Positions 51,947-61,609 of a DNA stretch of 64,000 nucleotides are shown here, piece by piece. Under the pieces are notes generated by a model. It was not told the origin of the DNA, did no database searches, and was given only the letters and a program-made list of their open reading frames with translations. The DNA lies in the NCBI GenBank assembly GCA_965603015.1, contig CBFDBJ010000005.1, forward strand, positions 1 through 64,000. The letters run 5' to 3'. A program made the position numbers and the translations under genes. This DNA is from JAUWTJ01 sp965603015. Lineage in GTDB: Bacteria > Pseudomonadota > Alphaproteobacteria > M2410. Position 1 is the stretch's first letter; each line of letters starts with the position of its first letter.

Positions 51947-53254
51947 TTACCCTTCACCCAGGTATTGACGGGCCAGCACCTTGCCTTCTTCGACGGCGGG
52001 CTGGTCGAAGGGTTCAACGCCCATCAGGTGCCCTGCGATAATTGTCTCCAGCATGAAATGCATGAGAAGCGCGCCGAGGCTTGCCTCGTTCACTTCATCA
52101 AGTTTCATGATTCGGGTTGGTCGTTGATTGCGCACCAGTGTTTCGGCGGTCGCGCGTTGCTGGGCATCGACCAGGTCACCGACAGTTTTGCCGGACAGAT
52201 AGGAGAGGCGTTCATCGTCGGCATGAGCCCCCGGAGACATCACCGGCCCCTTGCCGGCGCAGGCGGTCATGACGATGGTGTGGAACTTGTCGTTGGGGCC
52301 GCCAAGGTAAAGCTGTAGCTGGCTGTGCTGATCAACGGGGCCAAGAGCGCCAAAGGGAACCGTGCCCTGGCCGTCCTTACCCAGACTTTCAGCCCAGAGC
52401 TGCGCATACCACGCACTGAAGAGTTTCAGCTTGTCGGAATAGGCCATCAGTACATTGGTGCCGGTGCCACGGTGGCGATTGAGCCCGACGGCGACGGCAG
52501 CCCCTAGAGCGGGCGCAACGTCGCGGGCAGCGGCACCTTCAAGGATCGGCTGCAAGACCCTTGCCGCGCCCTCTCTCACCTTCACAGGATCAAGGCCGAA
52601 CAACATGGCTGGCAGCATTCCGACATTCGACAGCACCGAAAACCGCCCGCCAACCATCGGATCGTGATCAAGCACCGGGAAGCCCTCAGCTTCTGCAATG
52701 CGGCGCAGTGGATTATCACCGGGGATCGTGATGACGGCAAAATGGCGTCTCAAGTCTTTGCCAACCCCGGCTGCCTTCAGGCGATCGATGGCGCTGAGGG
52801 CCTGCATCATGGTCTCGGCCGTCGAGCCGGATTTGGAAACAAGCAGGAAACGGGTCCGCCTGAGATCAAGGGTGTCAAGCGCGGCAGAGAACGTGAGCGG
52901 GTCCAGATTGTCGAAGAAATGAATGCGCGGGCTGTTTGCAGCCCGCTCGTTTGCCGGTATGGCGTAGCCGCCAAGCTGGCCAAGCGTCTGCGCGCCAAGG
53001 CTCGACCCGCCAACACCACAGATAACCAGGTCCGAAGCGTCTTCTCCGAGATGGTCGCACAGGTCCCGCATGGGCTCGAGGTCACCGCGTTCCTCGGGTA
53101 ATCGCAGGAGCGGCAGCGTGCGGGTCTTGTACATTTCGCGCAGATTGTCCAAAGCCGCCCCGGACGCCCCAAGCAACGCCGTCAGCTCATCGGCCTTGAG
53201 GCCAAAGCCGGTCTCGTCTTCAAGGCATCCGGAAATGTCCTGAGTGTAAGGCAT
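51947..53254 (-). CDS. pgi: Glucose-6-phosphate isomerase
   Basis: A 435-residue isomerase linking glucose-6-phosphate and fructose-6-phosphate. Sugar-phosphate-binding motifs are ICGVGGSSLGAQTL and LVSKSGSTAETMMQ, and the family signature VDQHSQLQLYLGGP is present. It is shorter than the E. coli enzyme (549 residues) but close to the short bacterial form. mutL follows after 4 bases and is probably translated by coupling. Confidence 0.95.
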   Translation of the reverse strand: MPYTQDISGCLEDETGFGLKADELTALLGASGAALDNLREMYKTRTLPLLRLPEERGDLEPMRDLCDHLGEDASDLVICGVGGSSLGAQTLGQLGGYAIPANERAANSPRIHFFDNLDPLTFSAALDTLDLRRTRFLLVSKSGSTAETMMQALSAIDRLKAAGVGKDLRRHFAVITIPGDNPLRRIAEAEGFPVLDHDPMVGGRFSVLSNVGMLPAMLFGLDPVKVREGAARVLQPILEGAAARDVAPALGAAVAVGLNRHRGTGTNVLMAYSDKLKLFSAWYAQLWAESLGKDGQGTVPFGALGPVDQHSQLQLYLGGPNDKFHTIVMTACAGKGPVMSPGAHADDERLSYLSGKTVGDLVDAQQRATAETLVRNQRPTRIMKLDEVNEASLGALLMHFMLETIIAGHLMGVEPFDQPAVEEGKVLARQYLGEG

Positions 53255-53355
53255 TGCGCCATCCTTCGAATATCACCATGCGAGAATCGTCATGGAACCA
53301 GCCTCAAGCCTAGCAAATTCCGGAGTGAGGCCCAAGCGGAGACGAAACCAGGTGC

Positions 53356-54765
53356 CTATTCCAGCCCCTCCGGCTGTCCGACGACCACAAAAGTGAGTTC
53401 CGATGCGGCGGGAAACCGCTTCAGAGCCCGATTGACGTCGTCCATCGTCACCGCGTTTATTTTGTCATTGCGGATATTGATGTAGTCAATCGGGAAGCCG
53501 CCAAGCTGATAGCCCAGCAGTTGACTTGCGATCTTGGCATTGGAGTCAAACCGCAAGGCAAAAGCTCCCGTCAAGTAGGTTTTTGCGTCGCTCAGCTCTT
53601 CGGCGGTCACACCATCTTCGCGCAACCGGTCAATTTCGGCTTTGGTAAGGGCAATGGCCTCGGCAACCTTGGCGTTATCTGAGGCCACGCCGCCTGTGAA
53701 GATCCCGGCGCGTTCCAGTGGCTGGAAGTAGGAATAGACGCCGTAGGTGAGACCGCGTTTTTCCCGAATTTCATTCATCAGCCGTGATGTAAATCCACCG
53801 CCGCCAAGAATATGATTGGCAACAAACGCAGCAAAGAAATCCGGGTCATCCTGCATGAACCCGAGACCGGAGAACTGAACTGTACTCTGCGGATTATCGA
53901 AGGGCTCGATGACCATTTTACCCACTTGGGAAACTGCGACCGGGGCGAGATCCCGGGGTTTTCCAATGGCGGGTAAATCACCAAAAATAGTGTCGAGCAG
54001 CACGCCGAGTTCCTCCGGCGTTACATCCCCTACAACGGAAACCTTAAGGCGATCTTTGGTCAGACCATCCTCGCGGAAAGCCTGAAGGCCGGCGACGGAA
54101 AGGTTCGCCAGAGTGTCTTCTGTCCCCATGACGCGGCGCGCATAACGCTGCTTACCAAAAATCTCTGTGGCAAGACGGTTGGCGGCAACCTGGTTTGGCG
54201 ACGACGCGGCGCGCTTCTGCATGACTGCAATTTGCGCACGGATCCGCTCGACCGGTTCGTCGTCAAAGCGTGGCTCGGTCAACGACAGGCGCAGAAGCTC
54301 AAAGGCGAGATCCTTCGTCTTGCTGAGAGTGAACAGGCTTCCGGTCAGGGCGTCACGGCCCGCCCTGTAGGAAAGCGATATGGAATTTTCATCAAGCGCG
54401 GACTGAAACGCCTGACTGTCGTAGTCTCCAGCCCCTTCATCCAGCAGGGCAGCCAGCATGTTGGCCAGCCCTTCCTGACCGGCTGGATCAAGCCAGGCCC
54501 CGCCCTGAAAACCAAAATTGATGGCGACCAGAGGAATGGAATGCTCTTCCACAAGCCAGACCTCGATCCCGCCGCGGCTGACAATCTTTTTAACATCGAC
54601 TGTGCCGGTGAGGGATTGTGCTTCGCCCCGGGCCGAAGGATCAATAGTCCCGGCATCCGCCGGGGTTTTTGATTCTGAACCGGATTCTTCGCAGGCGACC
54701 AGAATGAGCACAGGAATGACAATGCAGGTCAGTGACTTGAAAAGAGCTTTCAAGAATATGGTCAT
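53356..54765 (-). CDS. M16 peptidase-like protein, non-catalytic subunit
   Basis: A 469-residue exported M16-family protein. The N-terminal hydrophobic segment ends in VLILVACEESG, a plausible lipobox, so it may be a lipoprotein. At the place of the HxxEH zinc motif it reads QEGLANMLAALLDEG, so the zinc ligands are missing. The C-terminal lobe (NEIREKRGLTYGVYSYFQPLE) is well conserved. It follows the catalytic M16 gene by 4 bases. Together they look like an active/inactive heterodimer, as in MPP and sphingomonad M16 proteases. Confidence 0.9.
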   Translation of the reverse strand: MTIFLKALFKSLTCIVIPVLILVACEESGSESKTPADAGTIDPSARGEAQSLTGTVDVKKIVSRGGIEVWLVEEHSIPLVAINFGFQGGAWLDPAGQEGLANMLAALLDEGAGDYDSQAFQSALDENSISLSYRAGRDALTGSLFTLSKTKDLAFELLRLSLTEPRFDDEPVERIRAQIAVMQKRAASSPNQVAANRLATEIFGKQRYARRVMGTEDTLANLSVAGLQAFREDGLTKDRLKVSVVGDVTPEELGVLLDTIFGDLPAIGKPRDLAPVAVSQVGKMVIEPFDNPQSTVQFSGLGFMQDDPDFFAAFVANHILGGGGFTSRLMNEIREKRGLTYGVYSYFQPLERAGIFTGGVASDNAKVAEAIALTKAEIDRLREDGVTAEELSDAKTYLTGAFALRFDSNAKIASQLLGYQLGGFPIDYINIRNDKINAVTMDDVNRALKRFPAASELTFVVVGQPEGLE

Positions 54766-54769
54766 GAGC

Positions 54770-56128
54770 CTACTCCCCTTCTTCCGGAAGCAATCGTCCC
54801 GTGACAGATCGATTTGGCTTCAGATATTTTCTCGCAACAGCGTTGACGCTCTCAACGGTAACACCGCGCATATTTTCCGGCCATTGCAATACCCGCTCAA
54901 TGGTTCCACCTGTCGCCAAAGTCTGGCCGAAGATGTAGTTGAGGGTCATCGGGCTATCGAGCGCGAAGATCGCATCATTGAGGAGCGCGGTCACGGCGCC
55001 CTCGACTTCTTCCTTCGTCACGCCATTTGCAATCAGTTTCGCAATCTCGTCATCCATCAAAGCCTCGATATTATCAAGACTCTCGCCGGGGCGGGGCACG
55101 GCCGAAAAAGAGAAATCCATGTCGTTGACCGCCGTCGAATAGTAGCCCGTGCTGGCGACTGCGGCCTTGCCTTCCTCGATAATCAGACGTTTGTAGAGGC
55201 GGCTGCGCGGGCCTTCACCCATGATGGATGACAGAACCTCAAGCGCCTCTGATTCTCCTGGTGCTCCGGTGTTTTCGGTCGGCGCGAGATACCAGCGCTC
55301 CCACGACGGCTGGCGAACGCGGGCATCACGCATTGTGATCTGGCGCGCCGCATGTTGTTCGGGTTCAACCGCGCGGACCCTTTCGGGCAAATCCTGCGGT
55401 TTGAGCTTGCCATAGTATTTTTCCGCCAGCGGGCGGATTTCATCCACTGTGACGTCGCCCGAGACGATGAGGAATGCATTGTTGGGGGCGTAATAGCGCG
55501 TATAGAAAGCCAGCGCATCCTGTTGTGTCAGCGCGCCAATTTCATGGGCCCAGCCAATGACCGGCACGCCATAGCGGTGGTTCTGATAGAGCGCGGCACC
55601 CATCTGCTCGCGGAAAAGACTGGATGGATTATTGTCGACCCGGAGCGAGCGTTCTTCGAGGATGACATCGCGCTCCGGCAAGAATACTTCCTCGGTCAAT
55701 ACCAGGCCGGTCATGCGATCTGCTTCCAGTTCCATGACCAACGGCAGGCGGTCAACGGCCACGCGGGCGAAATAGGCAGTAAAATCCCATGAGGTGAAGG
55801 CGTTATCCTGACCGCCGTTGCGGGCGATGATTTTACTGTAGGCCGCATCCGGTACGGCTTTTGTGCCCTTGAAGAGCAAATGTTCAAAGAAATGAGCGAG
55901 GCCGGATTTGCCGGCGACCTCATCGGCGGCCCCGACACGGTACCACAACATATGCGTTGCGACCGGGACCCGGTGATCTGAAATCACCAGGACCTGAAGA
56001 CCATTATCGAGGGTGAAGGTTTCGGGCCTGATGCTTCGGGCGAAATCAAACTCGTCAGCAATGGCGCCGGGGGCCTGTCCACAGACAAGAATGGCCGCAG
56101 ACAAGGCAGCGATGGCAAATTTCAACAT
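54770..56128 (-). CDS. M16 zinc protease, exported catalytic subunit
   Basis: About 452 residues with a signal peptide (ending APGAIA). The inverted zinc motif HFFEHLLFKGT (HxxEH) is intact, followed by the distal Glu region LPERDVILEERSLRVD. I chose the ATG at 56128 because it follows AGAGAGGG and places the signal peptide at the N-terminus; an in-frame ATG at 56155 adds nine residues. It forms a pair with the non-catalytic M16 gene just downstream and lies after the DUF3035 lipoprotein gene. Confidence 0.93.
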   Translation of the reverse strand: MLKFAIAALSAAILVCGQAPGAIADEFDFARSIRPETFTLDNGLQVLVISDHRVPVATHMLWYRVGAADEVAGKSGLAHFFEHLLFKGTKAVPDAAYSKIIARNGGQDNAFTSWDFTAYFARVAVDRLPLVMELEADRMTGLVLTEEVFLPERDVILEERSLRVDNNPSSLFREQMGAALYQNHRYGVPVIGWAHEIGALTQQDALAFYTRYYAPNNAFLIVSGDVTVDEIRPLAEKYYGKLKPQDLPERVRAVEPEQHAARQITMRDARVRQPSWERWYLAPTENTGAPGESEALEVLSSIMGEGPRSRLYKRLIIEEGKAAVASTGYYSTAVNDMDFSFSAVPRPGESLDNIEALMDDEIAKLIANGVTKEEVEGAVTALLNDAIFALDSPMTLNYIFGQTLATGGTIERVLQWPENMRGVTVESVNAVARKYLKPNRSVTGRLLPEEGE

Positions 56129-56196
56129 ATGCCCTCTCTTAACAATGGTTTCCATGATTTACCGGTCACAGCCCCCACCGCGACAGGGTCTGCACT

Positions 56197-56742
56197 CTAG
56201 TCCGTTGTCGGACCGTCATCAGTGGCCGGTTGCCCGGGATCCTCGTTGTTGACTGGAGGCGTTGCTTCTCCGAGCGTTGCCGGATCAACTGTTTCACCCT
56301 GCCAGAAGAGAATCTTGTTGGCAAAACCGGTGTTGGTGCGCTGGATCGTATAGAACTCGGAATCGACCAGATCACGGATAGAGTCATCGGCGTCCTGGGC
56401 CCCGGCACCTTCGAGGAGCATACGCTCACCATCGGTTTGCACTGCGGCAGCTGGGCCACTCCCGCCAAAGACGGCATTGGCGGCCTCTTGCGCGGCGTCA
56501 CGTTCTTGCGGGCGTCTTGCGCCTGGCCGTGGCGGACGCAGCGAGAAATCCGGGGGGATCACAAGGGGTGCCTTGGTCACAACCGCAAATTCGTCTGGCG
56601 AATTCTTGCCGCTGCCCACGGCTTTTGAAAGGCTGGAACAGCTGGCTGTGCCGAACGCCAGGGCCACAACAACCGCCGCGAGCGGCGCAGCGTGGATCTT
56701 CCTCTTGAGGCTGGAGCGCTCCGACTTTTCGACTAGAAACAT
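56197..56742 (-). CDS. DUF3035 family lipoprotein
   Basis: A 181-residue protein with a basic N-terminus, hydrophobic segment and TASC, which reads as a lipoprotein signal. The mature part has the DUF3035 pattern SPDEFAVVTKAPLVIPPDFSLRPP, then a low-complexity region. The family is alphaproteobacterial, related to beta-barrel assembly factor BamF. It lies 37 bases after lspA, whose product would process its signal peptide. Confidence 0.85.
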   Translation of the reverse strand: MFLVEKSERSSLKRKIHAAPLAAVVVALAFGTASCSSLSKAVGSGKNSPDEFAVVTKAPLVIPPDFSLRPPRPGARRPQERDAAQEAANAVFGGSGPAAAVQTDGERMLLEGAGAQDADDSIRDLVDSEFYTIQRTNTGFANKILFWQGETVDPATLGEATPPVNNEDPGQPATDDGPTTD

Positions 56743-56779
56743 TTACTACCCTTTGTCTTTTTCGCCCAAATTTGGCGAC

Positions 56780-57283
56780 TCACTCGGATTGAGTGTCTTT
56801 TTCAGGATCTTCTTTAGCAAAGAACGCATCGAAGACCAAGAGAGCAACGCCTGTTGAAATAGCAGAATCGGCCACATTGAAGACCCATTTGAAGGCGAGA
56901 CCCGAAAAATCGAGAAAATCCACTACCGCACCGTAGATTACGCGGTCCAGCGCATTGCCCAGGGCACCGCCAATGATCATACCGAGAAAGACAGCCTGGA
57001 GGCGCCTTTCAGCTTCCAGCAGCCATTTAACGAGAAAACCCGCGACCAAAAGCGAGAAAATGACAAGAACGGTGCGCCCTGCCACGGTGCCGGCCTGGAA
57101 CATGCCGAAGCTGACGCCTTCATTCCAGACCATGGAGAGATCGAAAAACGGCAATATCTCGATGGAACGTCGGGCAGGCAGATCGACAATATTGAGGATC
57201 CACCATTTCGACAGCTGGTCGAGAACAAAGACGACCAGGGCGACCAGCGCCCCCCATTGCGGTAATGTCAGGTCACGCTTCAC
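56780..57283 (-). CDS. lspA: Lipoprotein signal peptidase II
   Basis: A 167-residue inner-membrane aspartyl protease with four helices that cleaves lipoprotein signal peptides. The catalytic Asp residues are in GNALDRVIYGAVVDFLDF and FNVADSAISTG, and the family element VWNEGVSFGMF is present. It starts immediately after the ileS stop, the common ileS-lspA pairing. Confidence 0.97.
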   Translation of the reverse strand: MKRDLTLPQWGALVALVVFVLDQLSKWWILNIVDLPARRSIEILPFFDLSMVWNEGVSFGMFQAGTVAGRTVLVIFSLLVAGFLVKWLLEAERRLQAVFLGMIIGGALGNALDRVIYGAVVDFLDFSGLAFKWVFNVADSAISTGVALLVFDAFFAKEDPEKDTQSE

Positions 57284-60202
57284 TCAGATTGCCCCGTTTT
57301 CTGCCAACCAGGCCACAGCGTCGGCGTCGCGTGCCGAGAGCGTCGGGTATTTCGGATTGGAGCCAACATCGGGCAAGATCTTCCACGACCGCTCACATTT
57401 TCCGCCCTCGGCCCGTTTGGAAACAACCGCGACGCCGGGCACGTCTTCAAGACGGAAGGCGTCGGACGGCCCCTCCCCGTCAGTAAGGACAGCCTGGGAG
57501 GTGATAGCGATCTCGGCCAGGTCAATACCGGACATGGCGGCCAGAAGGCCAGGGTCTGAAACGAAGACCTCCGGCGCGGCTTCCAGGGAGGATCCGATCC
57601 GCTTTTCGCGGCGCTCGACTTCAAGAGCTCCGGTTACGACACGGCGCAGGGTCTTCACGCCTTCCCATTTTGCTGCAAGTTCCGGGTCTGACCACACTAC
57701 AGGCGTTTCAGGGAAATCCTGAAGGTGAATGGAATGCTCATCCCCCGGGAAGCGCGACAGCCAAACCTCTTCCATTGTGAAACACATCATGGGAGCAAGC
57801 CACGTGGTCAGCCTACGGAAGGCCTCATCTATAACAGTGCGACATGACCGACGCACAACACTGTCCGCCCGATCACAATAAAGCGCATCCTTTCGAATAT
57901 CGAAATAGAAGGCGGAGAGTTCGGTGGTTGCGAAATTGAACAGCGTGTGGAAGACCCTGGAAAACTCGTATTCTGTATACGCCTGGCGCACCAGGACATC
58001 GAGTTCTTGCAGTCGGCTCAACATCAAACGCTCAAGCTCCGGCATTTCGGAAACGTCGATACGTTCGTCTTCAGTGAAACCATCGAGATTGCCGAGCATA
58101 AACCGCATGGTGTTACGCATCTTGCGATAGGCATCGGTCACGCCCTTAACGACCTCGTCACCAATTGTCAGATCATCGCGGTAGTCGGATGATGCGGCCC
58201 AGAGCCGGATAATTTCAGCGCCATATTGCTTCGTCAGCTTGTCCGGCGGCATGGCATTGCCGCCGGACTTGGCCATTTTGAAACCCTTGTCATCAAGGAT
58301 GAAGCCGTGCGTCACGACCTGATCATAGGGCGCACGGCCTCGTGTGCCGCAGGACTGCAAGAGAGACGACTGGAACCAGCCGCGATGCTGGTCGGAGCCT
58401 TCAAGGTAAAGATTGGCTGGCCATTTAAGATTCTCACGCCCCTCAAGGACGAAGGCGTGGGTCGATGCTGAATCAAACCAGACATCGAGAATATCATCGA
58501 CGCGGTCATAGTCTTCGGGACTGTAATCATTGCCGAGGAATCGTTCTGAGTCGGATGTAAACCAGGCCACGGTGCCATCTTGTTCAATCGCATCGGAAAT
58601 ACGTTTGACGACTGCCGGGTCCTTAAGAATTTCGCCGGTAGACTTGTTGACAAAGACTGCAAGTGGCACGCCCCAGGAGCGCTGGCGCGAGACGACCCAG
58701 TCCGGGCGGTTTTCAACCATGGCACGGATACGCGCCTGACCTTTAGCGGGGAACCATTCGACCCGGTCGATCTCCGAGAGCGCGAGCTGCCGCAAGGTCT
58801 TGCCGCCATACACCTCAATTGGCTTGTCCAGAGCAATAAACCATTGCACCGTATTGCGGAAGATGAGCGGAGCTTTGGAACGCCACGAATGCGGATAGGA
58901 ATGTTCAAGATGGCCAAGACCAACAAGGGCGCCGACACCCTTCATCACTTCGATGACGGATGAATTGGCATCACCGAACTTGCCGGCCTTCTTGCCATCA
59001 GCATGTATGACGGTCTTGCCACCAAACAGCGGCACGTGGTCATAGTAAATACCGTTTTCATCGACCATATGCGGCACTTCGAGACCAAACTTCTGACCCA
59101 CGATATAATCATCGGCGCCGTGACTTGGCGCGGTATGAACAAAGCCGGTGCCTTCTTCCTGGGTGACATGGTCACCGGGAATAAGCGGTACATCAAAGTC
59201 GTAGCCCTGCCCCCGGAACGGATGCGAACATTTGACACCGGACATGGACGGGGCATCACCGATGCGAGTCCATTCGACAATTTTTGCGGCTTCTGCAACT
59301 TGCGGGGCCAACGCGTCAGCCAACACATAGCGCTTGCCAACTTCCGCCAGAGCTTCTTCGCCAACGGACTTGATTTCGTAGATGCCATAGGCAATGCCAT
59401 CGCTGTACGCGATCCCGCGGTTTGCCGGGATCGTCCAGGGGGTCGTCGTATAAATCAGGACCTGCGTACCCTTCAAGGCGTCAGGACCATCGATGACGGG
59501 GAAACCGACCCAGATGGTTGAAGAGATCTTGTCGTGATATTCGACTTCGGCCTCAGCCAGAGCTGTGCGCTCGACGGCTGACCACATGACGGGCTTGGAG
59601 CCCTGGACAACGAGTCCCTTTTCAACAAATTTATGGAATTCCCGAACGATGACGGCTTCCGAGGAAAAATCCATGGTCTTGTAAGGATTGTCCCACTCGC
59701 CGATGTTACCAAGCCTCAGGTAGACCTGTTTTTGGACGTCGATCCAGTGATTGGCAAAATCACGGCATTCCTGAAGGAAATCGGCGATCGGGACCTCATC
59801 CTTGTTCTTGCCGGCCTTGCGGTATTTCTCCTCGATTTTCCATTCAATCGGCAGACCGTGGCAATCCCAACCCGGCACGAACGGCACGTCCTTGCCCATC
59901 ATCTGCTGGGAGCGGACAACCATATCCTTGAGGATCCGGTTGAGCGCGTGGCCCAAATGCGCCTCGCCGTTCGCATAAGGCGGACCCTCGTGATAGGTGA
60001 AGGTTTCACGCTCTTCGTGTTTCGTCTTGGCCCTCAGGCGGCCATATATATCCAGTTCCTTCCAGCGCTCGAGCCACTCGGGCTCTTTCTTGGGAAGTCC
60101 GGCCCGCATGGGGAAATCGGTTTTGGGCAGGGCCAGCGTATTTTTGTAATCGACGGCGCCATCCTTTTCGGGGGCAGCCTTTGAATCATCTGTCTGTGAC
60201 AT
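57284..60202 (-). CDS. ileS: Isoleucyl-tRNA synthetase
   Basis: A 972-residue class I synthetase. The ATP-binding HIGH-type motif is HLGHALNR within GPPYANGEAHLGHALNRILKD, and the KMSKS motif is KMAKSGGN in DDKGFKMAKSGGNAMPP. The editing domain has the threonine-rich TTTPWTIPANRGIAY, and GWDCHGLPIEWKIEEKYR is typical of IleRS. A short hydrophilic N-terminal extension precedes the family sequence. It is first in the ileS-lspA-DUF3035-M16-M16 run. Confidence 0.98.
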   Translation of the reverse strand: MSQTDDSKAAPEKDGAVDYKNTLALPKTDFPMRAGLPKKEPEWLERWKELDIYGRLRAKTKHEERETFTYHEGPPYANGEAHLGHALNRILKDMVVRSQQMMGKDVPFVPGWDCHGLPIEWKIEEKYRKAGKNKDEVPIADFLQECRDFANHWIDVQKQVYLRLGNIGEWDNPYKTMDFSSEAVIVREFHKFVEKGLVVQGSKPVMWSAVERTALAEAEVEYHDKISSTIWVGFPVIDGPDALKGTQVLIYTTTPWTIPANRGIAYSDGIAYGIYEIKSVGEEALAEVGKRYVLADALAPQVAEAAKIVEWTRIGDAPSMSGVKCSHPFRGQGYDFDVPLIPGDHVTQEEGTGFVHTAPSHGADDYIVGQKFGLEVPHMVDENGIYYDHVPLFGGKTVIHADGKKAGKFGDANSSVIEVMKGVGALVGLGHLEHSYPHSWRSKAPLIFRNTVQWFIALDKPIEVYGGKTLRQLALSEIDRVEWFPAKGQARIRAMVENRPDWVVSRQRSWGVPLAVFVNKSTGEILKDPAVVKRISDAIEQDGTVAWFTSDSERFLGNDYSPEDYDRVDDILDVWFDSASTHAFVLEGRENLKWPANLYLEGSDQHRGWFQSSLLQSCGTRGRAPYDQVVTHGFILDDKGFKMAKSGGNAMPPDKLTKQYGAEIIRLWAASSDYRDDLTIGDEVVKGVTDAYRKMRNTMRFMLGNLDGFTEDERIDVSEMPELERLMLSRLQELDVLVRQAYTEYEFSRVFHTLFNFATTELSAFYFDIRKDALYCDRADSVVRRSCRTVIDEAFRRLTTWLAPMMCFTMEEVWLSRFPGDEHSIHLQDFPETPVVWSDPELAAKWEGVKTLRRVVTGALEVERREKRIGSSLEAAPEVFVSDPGLLAAMSGIDLAEIAITSQAVLTDGEGPSDAFRLEDVPGVAVVSKRAEGGKCERSWKILPDVGSNPKYPTLSARDADAVAWLAENGAI

Positions 60203-60453
60203 GTTTCAGTCCTAAAACTCTTCCTGGTCGGGAGATAGGGGTAATCGGGAGATGTGGCGCGGAAAGTTTCCCGGACCGGCGCACATAATATCAGGCGCCG
60301 GCCGGGCCCATAATTCGGGCCCATCCGTCGATTTCTTCAGGACATGGTATAGCGCAACGGTATTTCATAGCCGGTACTGGTATCAGAGCGTCGCCAGGGC
60401 GTCCAGAGAAGAGTCTTTTGCTGTCAGGACCGGGCATTGTCATTTCCCGGGAT
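60203..60453. other. Intergenic region between ribF and ileS
   Basis: About 250 bases with no gene. It holds a GGGCCC-7-GGGCCC hairpin or double palindrome at 60304-60322 and two TCGGGAGAT direct repeats (60229-60237, 60246-60254) in the presumed ileS leader. No riboswitch or T-box was recognised. Confidence 0.5.
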
Positions 60454-61428
60454 TCAAGCGGACTGCTTGATACCCGCCAAAATGTCTCTGGCAGTTCGGC
60501 TGTCGATGAGGATTTGGCTTTTCAGGGCTTCAAGGCCGTCGAATTTCTGTTCCGGACGGATAAAGTCAATCACCGACACTGCGATGGGAAGACCATAAAG
60601 ATCGGAAGAGAAGCCAAACAAGTGGGCCTCCAGCAGGATGTCTTCCTTGTCGAAGGTCGGGCGGCGACCGATATTGGCGACACCATCATAAACGCCCGCA
60701 TCCGGGCCTTCCAGAACTTCAACCTTGACCGCATAGACCCCCAGCGCGGGCTCAACCAGCCAGTTCATCGACAGGTTGGCGGTTGGAAAGCCGATGGTCC
60801 GGCCCCGCTGGTCGCCCTTCTGGACGACGCCTTCTATGGTCCAGTAATGGCCGAGCAACCGCGCTGCATCAGCCGGGCGCCCTGAACGCAGGCAATTGCG
60901 CACGCGGGTTGAAGAAAAAATCTCATCGTCATTGTCGGGCACTGCAGAAGCTTGCAAGGCGACCGGATCGACCACTGTGACACCGTAGCCTTCTTCGTGT
61001 CCCATATAGCCAATGACCGAGACATCCCCGCCCCGGCCTTTACCAAAGCGAAAATCGTACCCGGTCACAACATGGACGACGCCGAGGGCGGCAATCAGGA
61101 TGTCTGCGATAAAGTCTTGCGCAGGCTTGCTGGCCAATTCCTCGTCAAAAGTCAGGACATAAAGAATATCCACGCCTTCCTTTTCAAGAAGCCGCGCCTT
61201 TTGTGACAGGGAGGTCAAGCGGAAGGGTTTGTCGGCGCGGCGGAAAAATTCACGCGGATGAGGCTCAAAGACGATAACGCCGAGCGGCACACCGAGCGTA
61301 TCGGCTCGCTTCTTGGCCTGTCGGATAACCGCGCGATGTCCCAAATGCACACCATCGAAGTTCCCCAGCGCGACCACTGCACCGCGTTCACTCGGAGTAA
61401 CGTCAGTATATTGACGAATAATTTTCAT
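60454..61428 (-). CDS. ribF: Bifunctional riboflavin kinase / FAD synthetase
   Basis: A 324-residue enzyme making FMN and FAD. The N-terminal FAD synthetase has the nucleotidyltransferase motif VALGNFDGVHLGHRAVI; the C-terminal riboflavin kinase has GRTIGFPTANLSM and GVYDGVANIGRRPTF. I chose the ATG at 61428 (MKIIRQYTD), the usual N-terminus; the frame is open upstream to 61479 with sequence unlike the family. It lies upstream of ileS on the same strand, a common pairing. Confidence 0.97.
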   Translation of the reverse strand: MKIIRQYTDVTPSERGAVVALGNFDGVHLGHRAVIRQAKKRADTLGVPLGVIVFEPHPREFFRRADKPFRLTSLSQKARLLEKEGVDILYVLTFDEELASKPAQDFIADILIAALGVVHVVTGYDFRFGKGRGGDVSVIGYMGHEEGYGVTVVDPVALQASAVPDNDDEIFSSTRVRNCLRSGRPADAARLLGHYWTIEGVVQKGDQRGRTIGFPTANLSMNWLVEPALGVYAVKVEVLEGPDAGVYDGVANIGRRPTFDKEDILLEAHLFGFSSDLYGLPIAVSVIDFIRPEQKFDGLEALKSQILIDSRTARDILAGIKQSA

Positions 61429-61510
61429 TGCAGATCTTGTTCCCGAAGTTTTTCTTTGGCGCCAACGGGACTCGCACAAACCGCGTCAACTGCGATAACA
61501 CCCTGGTTCT

Positions 61511-61527
61511 AGCAACAATTTGTTGCT
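61511..61527. repeat. AT-rich palindrome between the MaoC gene and ribF
   Basis: A 7-bp perfect inverted repeat (AGCAACA-ATT-TGTTGCT), followed on the plus strand by TTT. On the minus strand there is no T run, so it is not an obvious terminator for the MaoC gene. It could be an operator; no regulator is known. Confidence 0.4.
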
Positions 61528-61609
61528 TTTCGCTAAACAGTTTTATTAACAAGTTGTTAGAAATCTCCCGGACCACGTCGCAGACAAGGTTCAAATTCAT
61601 CGACTTTTC

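Noticed and set aside
51943..52017. Upstream ATG start for mutL inside pgi
   Set aside because: The extension lies fully within the pgi coding region and does not resemble MutL. The TTG with a GAAGGG site fits better.
60203..60453. T-box or riboswitch upstream of ileS
   Set aside because: No T-box sequence or specifier loop is visible, and T-boxes are not expected in alphaproteobacteria.
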